Assembly: GCA_035772735.1 (NCBI GenBank)
Contig: JASDFA010000020.1
Span: forward strand, 90,103,501-90,167,500
DNA from: Datura wrightii
Lineage: Eukaryota; Streptophyta; Magnoliopsida; Solanales; Solanaceae
Direction of reading: 5' to 3'
DNA: 64,000 bases
Below are positions 44,276 to 54,818 of this stretch, in pieces. The position numbers and the translations under genes are program-made. The notes below the pieces were generated by a model. That model was not told the DNA's origin. It saw only the letters and a list, made by a program, of their open reading frames with translations, and made no database searches. Numbering within the stretch: position 1 is the stretch's first letter; each line of letters starts with the position of its first letter.

Positions 44276-45815
44276 TTAAGGCTCATTGGGATAGGTGACT
44301 TCAATCAAATCAATTTCCTCGAGAACACCCAAATATTTCTTAACACGTTGCCCATTGACTTTAAACTTGAGTCCATCTTCCCTTTCAAGCTCAATAGCTC
44401 TATTTGCAAAGACTTGAAACATCTTAAAGGGACCAGACCACTTTGATTTCAACTTTCCAAAAAACAATTGCAACCTAGAATTGAGCAACAGTACCCAATC
44501 ACCTGGAGAAAATTCCCTCTTCAAAATTTTCTGATCATGGGATGTTCCATTCGAGCTTTATATATGGAGGCATTCTCATAATCCCTCATCTGAAACTCAT
44601 CTATTCCATTAAGGTTCCCAACTCTTGCATGGACAGCCTTTCCCCAGTCAAGATTTAGACTTTTCAAATCCCGCATTACTTTGTATTCCAGCTTTACTGG
44701 TAGATGACAAGCTTTGCTTAATTCCAGCTGGTAAGGGACATGCCAATGGGTGTTTTATAAGCCGTTCGATATGTCCAAAGGGCATCATCTAGCTTCTTGG
44801 CCCAACTGGTTCTATTGGCATTCACTGGTTTTGTGAAAATAAATTTGATTTCACTATTAGATACCTCCGCTTGGCCACCTGTTTGAGGATGATAAGGTGT
44901 GGCTACTTTGTCTCAAGGTTTGGCACTTCGCATGCCATAATCAGTGATGGAGGGTCTCATTTTCATAATAGGTTGTTTCGAGCATTTCTCACGAAGTAAT
45001 GGGTTACACTTCTTCCTTTATTGTTTGGTAAGGCCAACGCCTCAACCCACTTAGAAACATAATCAATAGCTACAAGAATGTAGGTATTCCCGTAGGAGCT
45101 CACAAAAGGTCACATTAAATCTATTCCCTAGACATCAAATAACTCCACCTCTAAGATAGGTGTTATCGGAAGCTCGTGACATCTGGAAATACCATTGGAA
45201 CGCTGACATTGATCACATTGCTTCAAGAAATCGTGAGCATCGTGATGAAGAGTGGGCCAACAAAATCCATATTACAACACCTTCAATGTTGCCCTAACAC
45301 TTCCATAATGGCCTCCAACTGGTGAAGAATGACATGCCTTAAGGATAGGTATCATTTCTACTTCTGGGACACACCAACGAATCACACCATCAGCACATAT
45401 GTGGAAAAGATATGGTTCATCCCAAGAAAACTATCGAACATCATACATAAACTTTTTCTTCTACTGGAAACTTAGACCTTCAAGCATTATGTTGCTAGCC
45501 AAGAAGTTGGCAAAATCTTAGGGTATTAAATTATGAGAAGCAGCCAAGATAGCATTCATCAGGAAAGGCATCATCTATATCATTGCACCCAACTAGCCTA
45601 CCATCTACCTCTAGTCGAGATAGATGATTGGCAACCTAATTATCACATCCTCTTCTATCCTTGACCTCGAAGTCTAACTCTTGTAATTAAGCACCCACCT
45701 GATGAGTCTAGGCTTTGCATCCTTCTTTGTCATGAGGTATCATAGTATTGCATGATTTGTGTGCACCACAACTTTAGTCCCTAACAAATATGATCGAAAT
45801 TTCTCAAAGCCAAAT
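44276..45815 (-). pseudogene. pol: Athila-type RNase H and integrase remains (element H)
   Basis: Minus strand. RNase H tail near 45815-45600 (FEKFRSYLLGTKVVVHTNH, ending in a degenerate NHLSRLE-type block), then integrase: CDQCQRSNGISRCHELPITP near 45215-45160, a catalytic GIDLM near 45110, AIDYVSKWVEALALPNN near 45075-45025, YHPQTGGQAEVSNSEIK with the catalytic Glu near 44880-44840, and an open C-terminal stretch 44524-44276 (NSRLQLFFGKLKSKWSGPF, KVNGQRVKKYL). Stops and shifts are frequent. It is cut at 45815 by element E and the remaining pol is not in the window. This is the only Athila pol seen, and could represent the kind of element that once served the pol-less copies. Confidence 0.83.
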
Positions 45816-48800
45816 TGTTACACCCTGGAAATTTTTTTAGGTTTCATGATATGGGCGTACCTATGGTTGGATATTTTAGGTATATGTATGTATATACCAA
45901 AGGATTTAAACAATAGTGAATGCCTAGTATGAATGTATCGGAGGACTGGAGATGTAACCGAGTTGATGATCGAGTGGACGGAATAAACTGGAGGCAGTCC
46001 GCACTGGGCCACGCATCGGGGACCACTACCCTCCATAGGGAGCAGCGCGTCGTGGCCCTCTTCCTGCGCAGTGAGGGACACGACGCAAACCTGACTTCGT
46101 TGCCTCTTATATATATAGTGTGTGTTTATTAGGATCATTTACAAATATTTCCTTGAGCCATTACACGAGTTCACCCTAGGTTTTTAAGGAATTTGAAGGA
46201 GAACAAGCATCAAAACTTCATCAATTACCTCCTCTTCTTGATTGAGTATTCTTAAAGCTACGAATAATGTAGAAATTGGCTCAGATTGATGGAGCCGTAT
46301 GTATTAGAAGTCATAGAAATCATCTCTATTCTAATCCAAAACATCTACAAGTGGTATTAAGTACTTCTACCCTCCTAATCTATAAGGATTCGTAAGGGTT
46401 TTTGCCGAATTGAATTGATTGTGACTTGTTGTCATTATGTTTTTTGGGACAATGTTGCTGGCCAACTTCTTGGCAATAAATAGTCTATTTCCATGGAATA
46501 TGAGCTAAGATACAGAGGGATTACAAGTTATTAGTTGAAGAAGGATCGGTTTAGTGGAACTCAGCAATTAAGATATGTTAAGGATAACCTCTTTCGACAA
46601 GTTATTCTCATTGTATAGTTGATATGACTTGTGTTTTCTTAGTAGTTTGTGTTTACGTGTGTTGTGGTTAGCTTCTATGTGTTGAATTGATGTTGTAGTA
46701 TAGTATCCCTTGCGGGATTAGCCCTATTCCACCTTTGCCTCTCGTTAGAAGTGGCCTTTAGATTATTGATTGGTATTGTTGCCGCCTAGATTTGGCTAGT
46801 GAAGTTTTACTGCCTTATAGAGGCCATAGAGGCCTGTGGTTAGCTGTTGAGCATTTCTTGTTAATGTTGGGAAGCATAGGGCACAACTTGGTGGTATAAC
46901 TTTCTATTTTTGATGTCTATATATACAGTAAAGCTCGTCAATAGTCCATTGGCGTACCTTGATGCCCACAGGGCTAGCATCTTGATAGTATAGCCTTACC
47001 CCCGAGTTAGTGGCACTAGGGTTGCCTAATGGACTGGGTGGTCGATTGCTAGACGAACTACCTATTACTGGTGACCATATAGCTTCATACGACTTACAGC
47101 TTGTCATATAGGTCGCTTAGAAAACCACCCTAGTTGTTAGTAATCTGATAGACTATGTGATACCCTAAATAGTGAGCTTATTAACTATCAAATGTTGGGC
47201 CAACGCCTCTGGCTACTTAAGAAGATGCCCACGTACATGTTTCCTAGAAAGACTAAACTTAAATATACCTGCCTAGAGGTATAAAAGTTGCTTACATGAG
47301 CTATATGTTATCTGGACAGAACAAATTGACGCCTAGGCAGAGCTAGAATCTTAGTATTGTCGTTCTACCTTTAGGTTAATAGTCGTTGTGGCTTCCTGTA
47401 AAGCTATTGTGGTGGACTACGTAGAATCATATCTTGTTATTAACAGCCCAGTAGTAATTTTAGGCGAAGGAACCATATAATTGATCGCCTACGACTCTAC
47501 TATTCACTTATAAGCCATTTTTGTACCGCTATGACATTCAAATTATCGTTCAGGTCACTCCGAACCCCGACCCTTTTCCTTCTAGACTAGTTGATTCTCT
47601 AATTGTCTCATGACTATCTAGCTAGTTTTGGACACATAGGATATGCTTCTTTTTTATTGTACAGGTTGCCACAGGGGAAAGTAACAGTTGTAATAGGCTT
47701 AAGCGGCTATGCTACGCTCACTGAGCGATATGCAAAAATATAAGTTAGGCCTGTCAAATGCTATACAGGCTGCTCAAGGAGAAAAATATAATTATGAAGT
47801 GCCTATGGGGCTACATTGTGCTCACAGAGCAGTATGAATTCTAGAGCAATTATATTGAAGCATGCAGAGCCACTTGAAGTCTGGTGCTCTTACCAACTTC
47901 CTTTATGCCTGAGTTGGCATTACTGACCTTCAGAAGAGTCTTGTGTGCTCGGGTAAAGTTACAGGAACCCAGAAGGCTCAGATATAGTAACAGGAGCCTA
48001 GAAGGATCTGAGATAGTTACAGGAGCCCAGAGGGCTCAAGATATAGATACAGGAGCTTCATGTGCTTGCGTACAGTTTCTTGAGGGGCTAATTACAGAGA
48101 TACATTGATTGCCTACGAGGCTACTTACAGGAACATAGTGATTTCCTATAGAGGGCTAGTTACAGTTGAGCTACAAAACAACACGCAGATGTATGTTGAT
48201 TGCCTGTGTAGGGCTAGTTTCAGATGAGCTACAGAATTCCTTCAGGCTACAATGGAACTGATTAGGGGTATATAGATTGTACTATACTTGCATAGCTTAT
48301 GGGGGCCAAGTAAGTTATTGTTTGATTGTTTGTACCTACCAGGCTTATGGGGCCAAGTTGGGTTCTTGTGTGACTAATGCTTGTTAGTATACAATTGTAC
48401 AAATGACATTGTTCATATTATCCTATGACTCTTATAGTTGTTTACGTCCAGTTCTTATTATTAGTTTCAATTCCATCTTATTATTGTCTTGCATACTCAG
48501 TACTTATTGTACTGATGCCCAGGCATGGGGCATTGCATACTTGCCTGCCGGTTTAGTCAGTCAAATCCCAAGACCTTTCTAGTGTTCCTTCAGACTCAGC
48601 ATAGTGATTAGATCCCTTCTTCCATAGTTTCCATACCCTTAAGGTTCGTCTGGTTTTTGCTGTCCAGTTTTTGGGTAGGTCGGGACCCTATCTCGTCCAG
48701 TGACTTATTCTACAGAGGCTTGAAGACTACGGGTTGTGTTATATAGGAGTGTTGGTTGCGTGCGCGTAGTTGTATTATCAGTTGGTGTCCTTGTTGGCTT

Positions 48801-49082
48801 GTGTATATATATGTGCGCCTGTCTTCCTTTTGATATGATTTAGATAGCATAGTGGTCTTGTCGGCCTACATAGGATGATACTATTATTGCAACTGTTGGG
48901 TCTGCAAGTGTTATGTTGAGGCCTTGTCAGCCTAAGGCTATGTTTTGAGCCAAGATACAACTGATTGTTTTCTTGAATATGTGTTGCCTGTATGCACCAA
49001 AAGGGTATATGTTCAGCTAGGTCAGCTCAGGGTCTAGTGTGGCATTAGGTGTCAGTTACGCCTTATAAGGTGGGGCATGACA
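45816..49082 (+). repeat. LTR of E
   Basis: 3267 bp, TGTTACACCCTGG...GGGGCATGACA. TATA box TTATATATATAG at 46107-46118, after a GC-rich stretch (45985-46090) with GCGCGTCGTGGCC and ACACGACGC. Tandem hairpin units at 47950-48080 and hairpin CAGTACTTATTGTACTG at 48498-48514. Longest LTR in the window, with three times the unit expansion of its relatives. Confidence 0.85.
47950..48080 (+). repeat. tandem GGAGCCCAGAGGGCTC units in E LTR
   Basis: About four units of ~32 bases: TTACAGGAACCCAGAAGG with CTCAGATATAG, then three variants (GGAGCCTAGAAGGATCT, GGAGCCCAGAGGGCTC, GGAGCTTCATGTGCT). Each unit contains an inverted repeat (GAGCCC/GGGCTC). C and F have one or two related units (11461-11510, 50865-50940). 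Confidence 0.75.
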
Positions 49083-49086
49083 AACT

Positions 49087-49099
49087 TGGTATCAGAGCA
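49087..49099 (+). other. primer binding site of E, tRNA-iMet (intact)
   Basis: TGGTATCAGAGCA, exact complement of the initiator tRNA-Met 3' end, four bases after the LTR. Confidence 0.92.
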
Positions 49100-49309
49100 A
49101 CATTGTATCCTAGGGAGTCTGCAAGTCGTGTCTAGCATAGTCTTGTTTATAAATGTGTCGTGCACCACATTTTATAAGCAGGAAGCTATTGGGCATGATA
49201 TTGTGGTTACCCTTCTTCTGCTGAAATCGTGTGTTAGAGCTAAGTCTTATAGGGCTAAGTTCTTGAGCTCGTTATTGCTGCCTACATACAGAAATAATTC
49301 TTACAAGGC

Positions 49310-49640
49310 AGACCGCTGTCAATCAGATGCTAGATCCAGTAGCAGGAGCAGGTACAGGGAATTTTTCATAAGTAGAGGCGACCAAGCCTGAGGCTAAAAA
49401 GGAGATAGCCTCTTAAGCTCCTCAATTTCTCCACTACATTAGGAGCCTCTGGTTTCTACAGAATCTCCAGTGCTACCTCCGGTCACTCCCCTTTTCATCT
49501 GATTAATATCAAGGAGTATAGTACATATGTTGGCTCAGTTAGTAACTACTTGGAAGGTACAGAAAGTTGTGAAATTGTGAGATTTTACTTTAAGCCCTCC
49601 AGAGTTTGTCAAGTCTCATACCTTAGCCCCACTACAAAAT
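49310..49640 (+). pseudogene. gag: gag start of E, truncated
   Basis: Weak but recognisable alignment with C gag: MLAQLVTTWKVQKVVKL near 49530-49575, one stop, then FTLSPPEFVKSHT where C has FLALNPPQFTG. It ends at 49640 against the LTR of F. Confidence 0.6.
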
Positions 49641-51235
49641 TGTTACACCCCGTAAATTCTTGACATTTAGATGGCCTATTTTCATGTTGGTTAAGAGTTT
49701 TAGAATGCCATACATGCTAGGAAAAGGCCCAGGGGAAGACCGTACAAGTGCCAAGTCGGAGCATCGCAAGGCAAATGCGACTTATAAATCGCATTCGACA
49801 AATGCAACTTAAAAAGGAAGTCGGGCAAAGCCCCTCCGTGACAGGCAGCGTGTCACGGAGGCTTCCCCTCCGCGATGACCAGCATGCCACCGGGGGGGGG
49901 GGGTCAGATCCAAGTATATAAAGCCCCACTTCGGTTCTTTTTGGTCACTTTCCATTTTTAATTTCTAGAAATGAGCAGAACAGTAAGAGGAAGAAGGTTT
50001 TCATTAAAATACCTTCCGATTACGTCGTCAAACGCGGTCCAAACTCAAATTAACTTCGGGTACCGAAGTATAAAGCTGCAGAGAACATCCTGCGGAGTTA
50101 GTTTCGCGAAATTCGGTTGGCGAATCATCGTCTCACGGAGCTAAGGTAAGTAGAATTGCTCCAAATTAGTGTCAATATATAGGTCAAAGTTTGGGCTATT
50201 TATATATTCAAAGTAGTGTTTTCTTCCATAATATTGATGAATTTAGTTCTATTTGCTATGAATATTAGTGCAGTTGGAAGAAATAACTGGATTTTGTCCG
50301 AGTTACGCTAGATAGTCAAGAAGTCAGTAACTGAGGTATGTAAAGCCAGTTTCTTCGGCAAGTTAGTAATTCTAGTATAGTAAAATACAATAAATTCCTG
50401 AGGGAAGTTCCAGAAGCCGAGTATTAAGTATGTTTGTATTATTATGTCATATCCAGAATAAAGGTCAGTAAATCAGTATCAGACAGCAAGATCTTATCCT
50501 AGACTCAGTTTGACTCAGTATTAGATTCAGTTTAATTCAGCAAGAGATTAAGAATAGTATATCAGAACATGAATAGTATTTTCAGATTTAATATACATGT
50601 TATATGTGATTACTGTTGTTTGTTGAGACTTGTTTGTGATATGTGGGCACCCTTAGAGCTTCCTTGCCGCCCTAGGGTTAATAGCTGTGTCGACTCGCCC
50701 GCCATAGGGTGAGGACACGTCACTCCAAGGAGTGGCATGCCATCCGCAGTAGGACGAAGATGGGATGTAGCATTCCCCATAGCAGGTTGATCAGCATTAT
50801 AGCATACCCTGTCAAGCGCTTGCGCCCAGGGCACAGATTACAAATCTCAGATTACAGTTATAGGAGTCCTCCGGACTCAGATACAGTTATAGCCAGGGGC
50901 CCAGAGAGCCCAAGATGCATACCCAGGGGGCCAGCGGGATGCTCGTAGTTAGTAGGTGAGTGGAGTGAATTTATGTTTGGATGGTTTGGCCCGGGTAGGG
51001 GTATATAGATTATGTGTTGATTAGCACCTTCCCGCTTATAGGGGCTGGTATAGGTTCTTGTACGCTATACAAATATATATATGTGTTATTTATTAAGTTG
51101 ATAAATAGCAGGACACCGCAGCGATAGGTATGATTCTTATCTTCTTTCCAGTACAGTTAAGCTCGGTACAGATTCTTCTATTCTAGATAGTTTTAGCTAT
51201 CCTCTGTCATTTCAGTAACTATTCTAGATTATCAG
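49641..51235 (+). repeat. C-type LTR fragment of F
   Basis: Aligns with 9956-11870 of C with many gaps. Upstream of the TATA box (TATATAAAG, 49915-49923) are CCTCCGTGACAGG / GTGTCACGGAGG (49832-49862) and a run of twelve G (49892-49903). Splice-donor-like AAG|GTAAGT at 50143-50151. The 3' end with the CAGTAC hairpin is missing. Confidence 0.82.
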
Positions 51236-51586
51236 GGGCAGTTAAGTACATGAGAGAATCCATAAGCAATAGACTAATTCCACCACATTGTGTTGATGGC
51301 GGTAGGGAATACCTGAAGAATTAAAACTATGGTCCCCCAACTTGTTATGTTGAAGAATAGAGAGGTTATATGATGGGAACCGGTCCGAGTAGGGGTCAAG
51401 ACAGTATAGGTCAGTAGACTTGGCTAGTAGTATAATTGCCAGTATAGTGTATGGGGCATGGATCCTAGACATCAGCATATAGAGGTAAGGGCAAGACGGG
51501 AGCACTTAGTTCTGGAAAGATTAGAACCACACCTAGGCATTAGCGGGATGATAGTACTTGGAATCGTCACCAAATGTTGACATACG
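51236..51586. other. unassigned stretch inside F
   Basis: Not recognised. No ORF above noise on the plus strand; an 87-codon minus-strand frame (51505-51242) has no family resemblance. It may be decayed gag or a filler at the rearrangement point. Confidence 0.4.
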
Positions 51587-53049
51587 AGCATTCAAGATTG
51601 ACAAAAGGTAGAGGCCATAAAGACTTGGCCCGGACCCACAACTCCAACGAAGTTCTCCATTTTCTGGGGTTAGCCGGGTATTATAGAAGACTTATGGAAG
51701 GATTTTTCGCCCTATCAGCAGCTTTGATAAAGCTGACTTAGAAGGCAGCCAAATTCTAATGGATTGAGGCTTGGGAGCAGAGTTTGCTGAAATAAAAGAC
51801 AGATGGACATCTGCATCAGCAGTAGCCTTACTACAGAGGTTAAAAGGTTACGTTGTATTTCATAATTCTTTAGGCATGAAGCTAGGGTGAGTTTTGATGC
51901 GTCGTGGCAAAGCATATGCCTATGCTTCGAGAAATTTGAAAAAACAAGGAAATAACTACCTGACCCATGATCTAGAGTTGATTGTAGCTATTCACGCTCT
52001 AAAGATTTGGAGGCATAACATATGTGGAGTTCATGTGGACATCTTTACTGCTCACAAGAGTCTCCAATATATCTTTAAACAGAAAGATTTGAACTGTCTA
52101 CAACGTCATTGGATTGAGTTGCCGAAGAATTACATGTAGATATCTTGTATCGTCCAAGAAAGGATAACATTATAGTTGATGCCCTCAGTCGCAGATCCAT
52201 GGGAAACCTATCGAATTTGAGGACAGAAAAGAGGGAACTAGCTCGAGAGCTGCACCAGCAGGCCAGTTTAGGAGTCAGATTGATGGACTCAGATGATAGT
52301 GGGGTTGTGATCTAGAATACTACAGTATCATCTCTAGTTGTGGAGGTGAAAGAGCGACAGTACGAACACCCTAGCCTAGTATAGCTTAGAGGCAAGGCTC
52401 AGCAGGAAGAGTTATTGGCCTTTGACATAACAGGAGATGGAGTCTTGAGATTCAGAGGTCAACTCTGTGCTCCAGATGTGGTAGGGCTTCACTACCAGAT
52501 TATAGCAGAAGGGATGAAGAGTTGGTAGCGCAGTGTCCTAATTACTAGCAGGTAAAAGCTGAACATCAGAAACCTGGAGGGCTGACTCAGTAGATAGTTG
52601 TGCCTATGTGGAAGTTGAAAGCAATCAATATGGATTTTGTTATGGGCTTACCTCATACCATGCATAAATTTGACTTTATCTGGACATTGTTGATAGGCTA
52701 GCAAACTCAGCCCATTTATTGCCAGTCAGGACTACGTTCTCACCTGAAGATTATGTTGAGTTGTACATTAAAGAGATAGTTCAACTGCATGGTGTCCCAG
52801 TGTCTATCATCTCTGATAGAGGGGTACAATTCACAGCTAGATTTTGGAAGTCGTTTCAGAAAGATTTGGGGATGCAGATTAACTTGAGTACAACTTTTTA
52901 TCCCCAGACAGATGGCCAAGATGAGCGCAGGATTCCGATGCTCGAAGATATGTTATGGGCATGTGTGTTAGGCTTCAAAAGAATTTTGGATGATCACCTA
53001 CCGCTTATTGAGATTTCATATAATAACAGTTACCATTTTACCATTAATA
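51587..53049 (+). pseudogene. pol: RT end, RNase H and integrase of F
   Basis: RT thumb near 51600-51720 (AIKTWPGPTTPT, then after a shift FLGLAGYYRRLMEGF), RNase H 51860-52140 (AYAYASRNLKK, HDLELIVAIHALKIW), integrase 52440-53049 (SDRGVQFTARFWKSF; PQTDGQDERRIPMLED). The RNase H has lost two acidic residues: YCDAS has become FHNSL and TDHKSL has become TAHKSL. Frameshifts near 51650, 52140 and 52690. It stops at YHFTINMG, where relatives continue with TPFEALYG. Confidence 0.83.
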
Positions 53050-53452
53050 TGGGACGAGTCGTAGGATGTACTCGTAGGTCCACTGGTAATTTTTCTTAAC
53101 ATCTCTATTACGAGTCCTAGGGACGAGTTGTAGAGTCTTCCTATGACTCGTGGTATGAATCATGACGGGTCAAATTTATTAAAATAACCTGACTCGGCCC
53201 AGAGTTTCTTAAATATGCCCTGAAAGCTATTTAAACTTCAAACCTGCCGGACCCTTCCCCCACGCACTAAATCTTGAACTTGCGAAAGCACCCACGGCTC
53301 CCTTACACCCGTAACTCAAGTTCATGATCAATTGAGCAAGATTTTTGCTCAATTAACATTGCTAAACTCGAATTCCAATCCTAGTCACTAATTCTTAGTC
53401 GAAGTGAAGAACATTTTGCATCATTCAAGAAAGTTATTATGCTTTGAATCAG

Positions 53453-54222
53453 GTAAAGAGACCTTTTGTTCTTGAGAAAATTTGTTTACTCATAGGGAGT
53501 CCTCATAATGCATGTAAAATAGAAAAGGACAATGACCAAAGATATGCAAATTAAATGTGTGACTGGGTAGGATTCGAACATGTTAAAAATTGAATATGAA
53601 CTGCTAAAACTTGAGTTACGGGTTGTGAATAAAAAGGGGAAGAATGGTTAGTTGTTAAAACATAATGAATGCATGCCTAGACTTGGGGAATTCTGAGTGC
53701 CCAACACAAAATTGAATTCACCTGCAAATTGACTTGACAATAAGGCAAGGACAGGCTTCACAAGCCTCCCTACAACTCATGGTTTCATACTACAACTCGT
53801 AGGATGGCTCGTTGGGACTATCCCAAGCAAAACATGTAAAGATTAAGAGGTGTGAAACCTAGTACGGCCCGTAGTATCCTGCTATGAGTCATACCTGGTA
53901 CTCGTACCAGGAGTCTGAAAAGGGTTAAGTCCAAAAATGAGAGTACAAACCTTCCTATGACTCATGGAATCGACTTACGAGTTGTAACATAAGTCATGGA
54001 AAAATACAAAACATTGATTTTAAAGGGGCATCCTCATACGACTCTCGGTACAAATCGTACCTTCGTGGTACGAGGTGTAACTTTGATCGAGACATCACGA
54101 GTCTCAGTACGGATCATACCTCCAAGGTACGACTCGTACTGTAGACCCGTGAAAAATTATAGAGGAATATTTTTTACTTTCTTTTTCTCAATTTTGGAAT
54201 TCTAACCCCTTTTTCTCCACAG
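53453..54222 (+). other. candidate leader intron of PF-2 enclosing a palindrome block
   Basis: GTAAAGAG donor and pyrimidine-rich CCACAG acceptor, 770 bases apart, acceptor five bases before the ATG. The intron would contain the whole block 53765-54140. PF-1 has its second block between equivalent signals. Confidence 0.4.
53765..54140. repeat. array of ACGACTCGT-type words (PF-2 leader)
   Basis: Units such as CTACAACTCATGG, CTACAACTCGTAGG, CCTATGACTCATGG, TACGAGTTGTAA, GGTACTCGTACC, TACGACTCTCGGTAC, AGTACGGATCATACC and AAGGTACGACTCGTAC. Confidence 0.7.
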
Positions 54223-54227
54223 GTACA

Positions 54228-54818
54228 ATGACTCATAAAAGGAAAGCATCCAAAGAAACTGCTCGAAGGGCATTGATAGATTAAACCTTCAAATCTAAAC
54301 AAGCGAGCAACACACTTAGTGGTTCAGTGGAGGAATACAGGGTCGATACATCTGACACTGACGGGACCCGAACCACTAGGGCAAAAGCTAAAGCCTAGGC
54401 CGAGGCGGCCACTGCCACATTTGCTGGTGCTCCCCAGTCTGAGGAGGGAGTTGAGGAAAGAGCCCAAGAGTCTGGAAGCGGCTCAAATGATGAAGAGGGA
54501 TCTGAGGAGGCCCAATCTAGCGATGGAGACAGTAAGTCCGAATTTGAGGAGGAAGCAGCCAATGCCGAGCAGGAGCAAACTCCACCTAGGGAGAACCGTA
54601 CCATTCGATGGAGAGTACCAGGAGCATAGGAAATCTATGAACATGGGTATTGCTCTCACCACTAAGAACAGACCTAAGTGGAGCATTCAAGAATATCTGT
54701 GGATCCTCACCAATGCACTGAATAAGGTAGAGGAGATGAAGCGGATATTTAGCTATTATGGGTTCGACTGGATGGCTAGAACCCCGGATTGATACACTTT
54801 AGAGATTTTTCAGGAAGT
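54228..54818 (+). pseudogene. PF20167-type transposon protein PF-2, N-terminal piece
   Basis: ATG at 54228 gives MTHKRKASKETARRALID then a stop; the frame continues with an acidic, low-complexity stretch (SEEGVEERAQESGSGSNDEE, 54430-54490) and PPRENRTIRWRVPGA, where a stop and a shift occur near 54630. The next frame reads KNRPKWSIQEYLWILTNALN and SYYGFDWMARTPD to 54792. The start resembles PF-1 (MTASKRTVKGKGKA), and the DWM/RTP part corresponds to the region before the core domain. It is interrupted at 54819 by Athila B (duplication GAAGT 54814-54818). Confidence 0.72.

Larger units (their letters stand above)
45816..49640 (+). mobile_element. 5' part of a chromovirus (E): LTR, primer site, start of gag
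   Basis: LTR 45816-49082, primer site 49087-49099, leader and beginning of gag to 49640, where the LTR of element F begins. E interrupts the RNase H region of H (left flank CAAAT). The leader resembles that of C (GGGAGTCTGCAAG, GTGCACCACAT). Everything downstream of the gag start is missing. Confidence 0.82.
49641..53049 (+). mobile_element. rearranged chromovirus F: LTR fragment fused to RT/RNase H/integrase
   Basis: LTR of the C type from 49641 (TGTTACACCCCGTAAATTC) to about 51235, an unassigned stretch 51236-51586, then pol from the RT C-terminus (51587) to mid-integrase (53049). The LTR end, primer site, gag, protease and most of RT are gone. At 53049 the integrase passes directly into the palindromic leader of PF-2. 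Confidence 0.78.
53050..54227 (+). other. LTR/leader of PF-2 with ACGACTCGT arrays and a candidate intron
   Basis: First palindromic block 53050-53175 (GACGAGTCGTAGG, TACGAGTCCTAGG, TATGACTCGTGG), TATA-like TATTTAAA at 53228-53235, donor-like ATCAG|GTAAAGAG with GT at 53453, second palindromic block 53765-54140, acceptor-like TTTTTCTCCACAG ending at 54222, then ATG at 54228. The 5' edge is lost at the junction with F. The 3' LTR of the same element begins at 63623 and shows the same words at 63790-64000. Confidence 0.6.

Noticed and set aside
42493..44276. Treating H integrase and PF-1 as one Athila with PF20167 in the env position
   Set aside because: Both are on the minus strand and adjacent, but a promoter-like region with its own TATA-like sites separates them and PF-2 has no such pol upstream; kept as two elements, although not excluded.
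53996..54205. 69-codon ORF in the PF-2 leader
   Set aside because: It runs through the palindromic array and the putative intron and is not seen in PF-1.
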